From Thermoleophilia bacterium (GTDB lineage: Bacteria; Actinomycetota; Thermoleophilia; Gaiellales; Gaiellaceae): a DNA stretch of 5,002 nt. Numbering within the stretch: the first letter of the stretch is position 1; every line of letters begins with the position of its first letter. Where the stretch lies: NCBI GenBank assembly GCA_025935275.1, contig JAICVP010000164.1, positions 1 through 5,002 on the forward strand, written 5' to 3'. Position numbers and translations under genes: made by a program. Shown here piece after piece: positions 4,438 through 5,002 of the stretch. The notes below the pieces were generated by a model. The model saw only the letters and a program-made list of their open reading frames with translations. It ran no database searches and had not been told where the DNA came from.

Positions 4438-5002
4438 ATGATGCAAAGGGGAGGGCGAAGAACTCTGACGCCCAGGGACTCGGGCAGAGGTGAGCTCGAT
4501 GCGGCGCGTTCGGCGCATCGGTGGGGAGGACTTGTCCTCTTCGCGGCGGCATTCACGCTCGCGCTCGTGTTTGCCGCGACGAGTCGCGCCGATGACGCGG
4601 CACTGATTCCCAGTCCAGGAACCCCGACGGCAACTGACGACGCTGGAGCCGTGCCCGCGCCAACGGCGGACGGGCCGCCCGCCCCGGACGACACGTCCGG
4701 TTCGACTGACCCAGCACCAGCTCCACCGACCGATACGCCGGCCGTGGACCCGGTGCCACCGACCGATACGCCGGCCACGGACCCGGTGCCACCGACGGAT
4801 CCGGTCCCACCGACGGATCCGGTGCCGCCGACCGATACGCCGGCCACGGACCCGGTGCCACCGACGGATCCGGTCCCACCGGCGGATCCGGTCCCACCGA
4901 CGGATCCGGTGCCGCCGATCACCCCGCCCGGTTCACCACACAACCCCACGGGAGTCCAAGGGCCGTTGCCAGACGCGGCTCAGATCGAAGCCCCAATCCC
5001 CG
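4438..5002 (+). CDS. Exported Pro/Thr/Asp-rich repeat protein, N-terminal part (runs off right edge)
   Basis: The frame is open for 188 codons from ATG 4438 (a second ATG follows at once) to the window end. A basic n-region of about 28 residues precedes the hydrophobic segment WGGLVLFAAAFTLALVFAAT (29-48), with a likely cleavage after S-R-A (51). The mature part is Ala/Pro/Asp-rich, then residues 96-158 are tandem PPTDTPA(T/V)DPV and PPTDPV units, followed by more Pro-rich linker. Such a region is usually an extended, flexible stalk or cell-wall-spanning linker, so a binding or catalytic domain may follow beyond the edge. If cleavage fails, the segment would act as an N-terminal anchor. No SD site is present; the TATAGT box gives a leaderless start. 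The Gly/Ser/Val-rich frame on the opposite strand is a mirror of the repeat. The function is unknown. Confidence 0.75.
   Translation, partial: MMQRGGRRTLTPRDSGRGELDAARSAHRWGGLVLFAAAFTLALVFAATSRADDAALIPSPGTPTATDDAGAVPAPTADGPPAPDDTSGSTDPAPAPPTDTPAVDPVPPTDTPATDPVPPTDPVPPTDPVPPTDTPATDPVPPTDPVPPADPVPPTDPVPPITPPGSPHNPTGVQGPLPDAAQIEAPIP
4723..4911 (+). repeat. In-frame tandem repeat of 33-bp and 18-bp units
   Basis: Eight contiguous units encode the Pro-rich region in the order A A B B A B B B. The 33-bp A units (4723, 4756, 4825) encode PPTDTPA(T/V)DPV. The 18-bp B units (4789, 4807, 4858, 4876, 4894) encode PP(T/A)DPV. A-B-B at 4756-4824 and 4825-4893 are 69-bp tandem copies differing at three bases. 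Each B unit holds the palindrome CGGATCCG. Near-identical codons show recent expansion by slippage or unequal exchange. Confidence 0.95.

Noticed and set aside
4723..4911. CRISPR-like regular repeats
   Set aside because: The units are directly contiguous, in frame, of two lengths and without unique spacers; they are coding repeats.
4362..4949. 195-aa Gly/Ser/Val-rich - strand frame resembling a glycine-rich repeat protein
   Set aside because: It is the mirror of the PPTDPV repeat coding on the + strand. It starts inside the low-complexity area and has no signal peptide or RBS, and the + frame has a promoter and signal peptide.

Overview
The window is GC-rich DNA from what looks like a high-GC actinobacterium. 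The style of the HtpX-like protein, the TAnnnT -10 boxes placed for leaderless transcripts, and the compact 23S-5S junction would fit Thermoleophilia (Gaiellales/Solirubrobacterales-like). That placement is an inference; no rRNA alignment could be run.

Left edge (1-318): the 3' end of a 23S rRNA gene, a short spacer without tRNA, a complete 5S rRNA gene and a strong terminator hairpin. This is the tail of an rRNA operon read on the + strand. Converging on it from the right (343-1428, - strand) is a two-gene unit. It holds an 81-aa small protein of unknown function, possibly a small beta-barrel, followed 6 bp later by an HtpX/M48-family membrane metalloprotease homologue. The zinc motif of this homologue reads HELAK instead of HExxH. 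Both converging units probably share the bidirectional terminator at 287-318.

Middle (1429-1908): about 480 bp with no convincing gene. It holds a possible promoter, a short tRNA-3'-end-like stretch on the - strand and two alternative ribosome-binding sites. Next comes a 612-aa secreted BNR/Asp-box (sialidase-like beta-propeller) protein at 1909-3747 (+), closed by a 13-bp perfect hairpin.

Right (3786-5002): about 640 bp of gene-poor DNA with protein-like but broken reading frames and two inverted repeats. It is followed by the start of a second exported protein. This gene begins at 4438, apparently as a leaderless transcript (TATAGT exactly 7 nt before ATG), and carries a signal peptide and a Pro/Thr/Asp tandem-repeat region. 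It has no stop codon before the window ends.

Functionally, the right half encodes exported or cell-surface proteins (a propeller and a Pro-rich stalk-like protein), while the left half is housekeeping rRNA plus a membrane quality-control-type protein. I saw no mobile element gene, CRISPR array or recognisable defence system. The most notable points are the altered zinc motif, the tiny Sm-like candidate beside it, the identical leaderless geometry of two promoters, and the in-frame expansion of the Pro-rich repeats.
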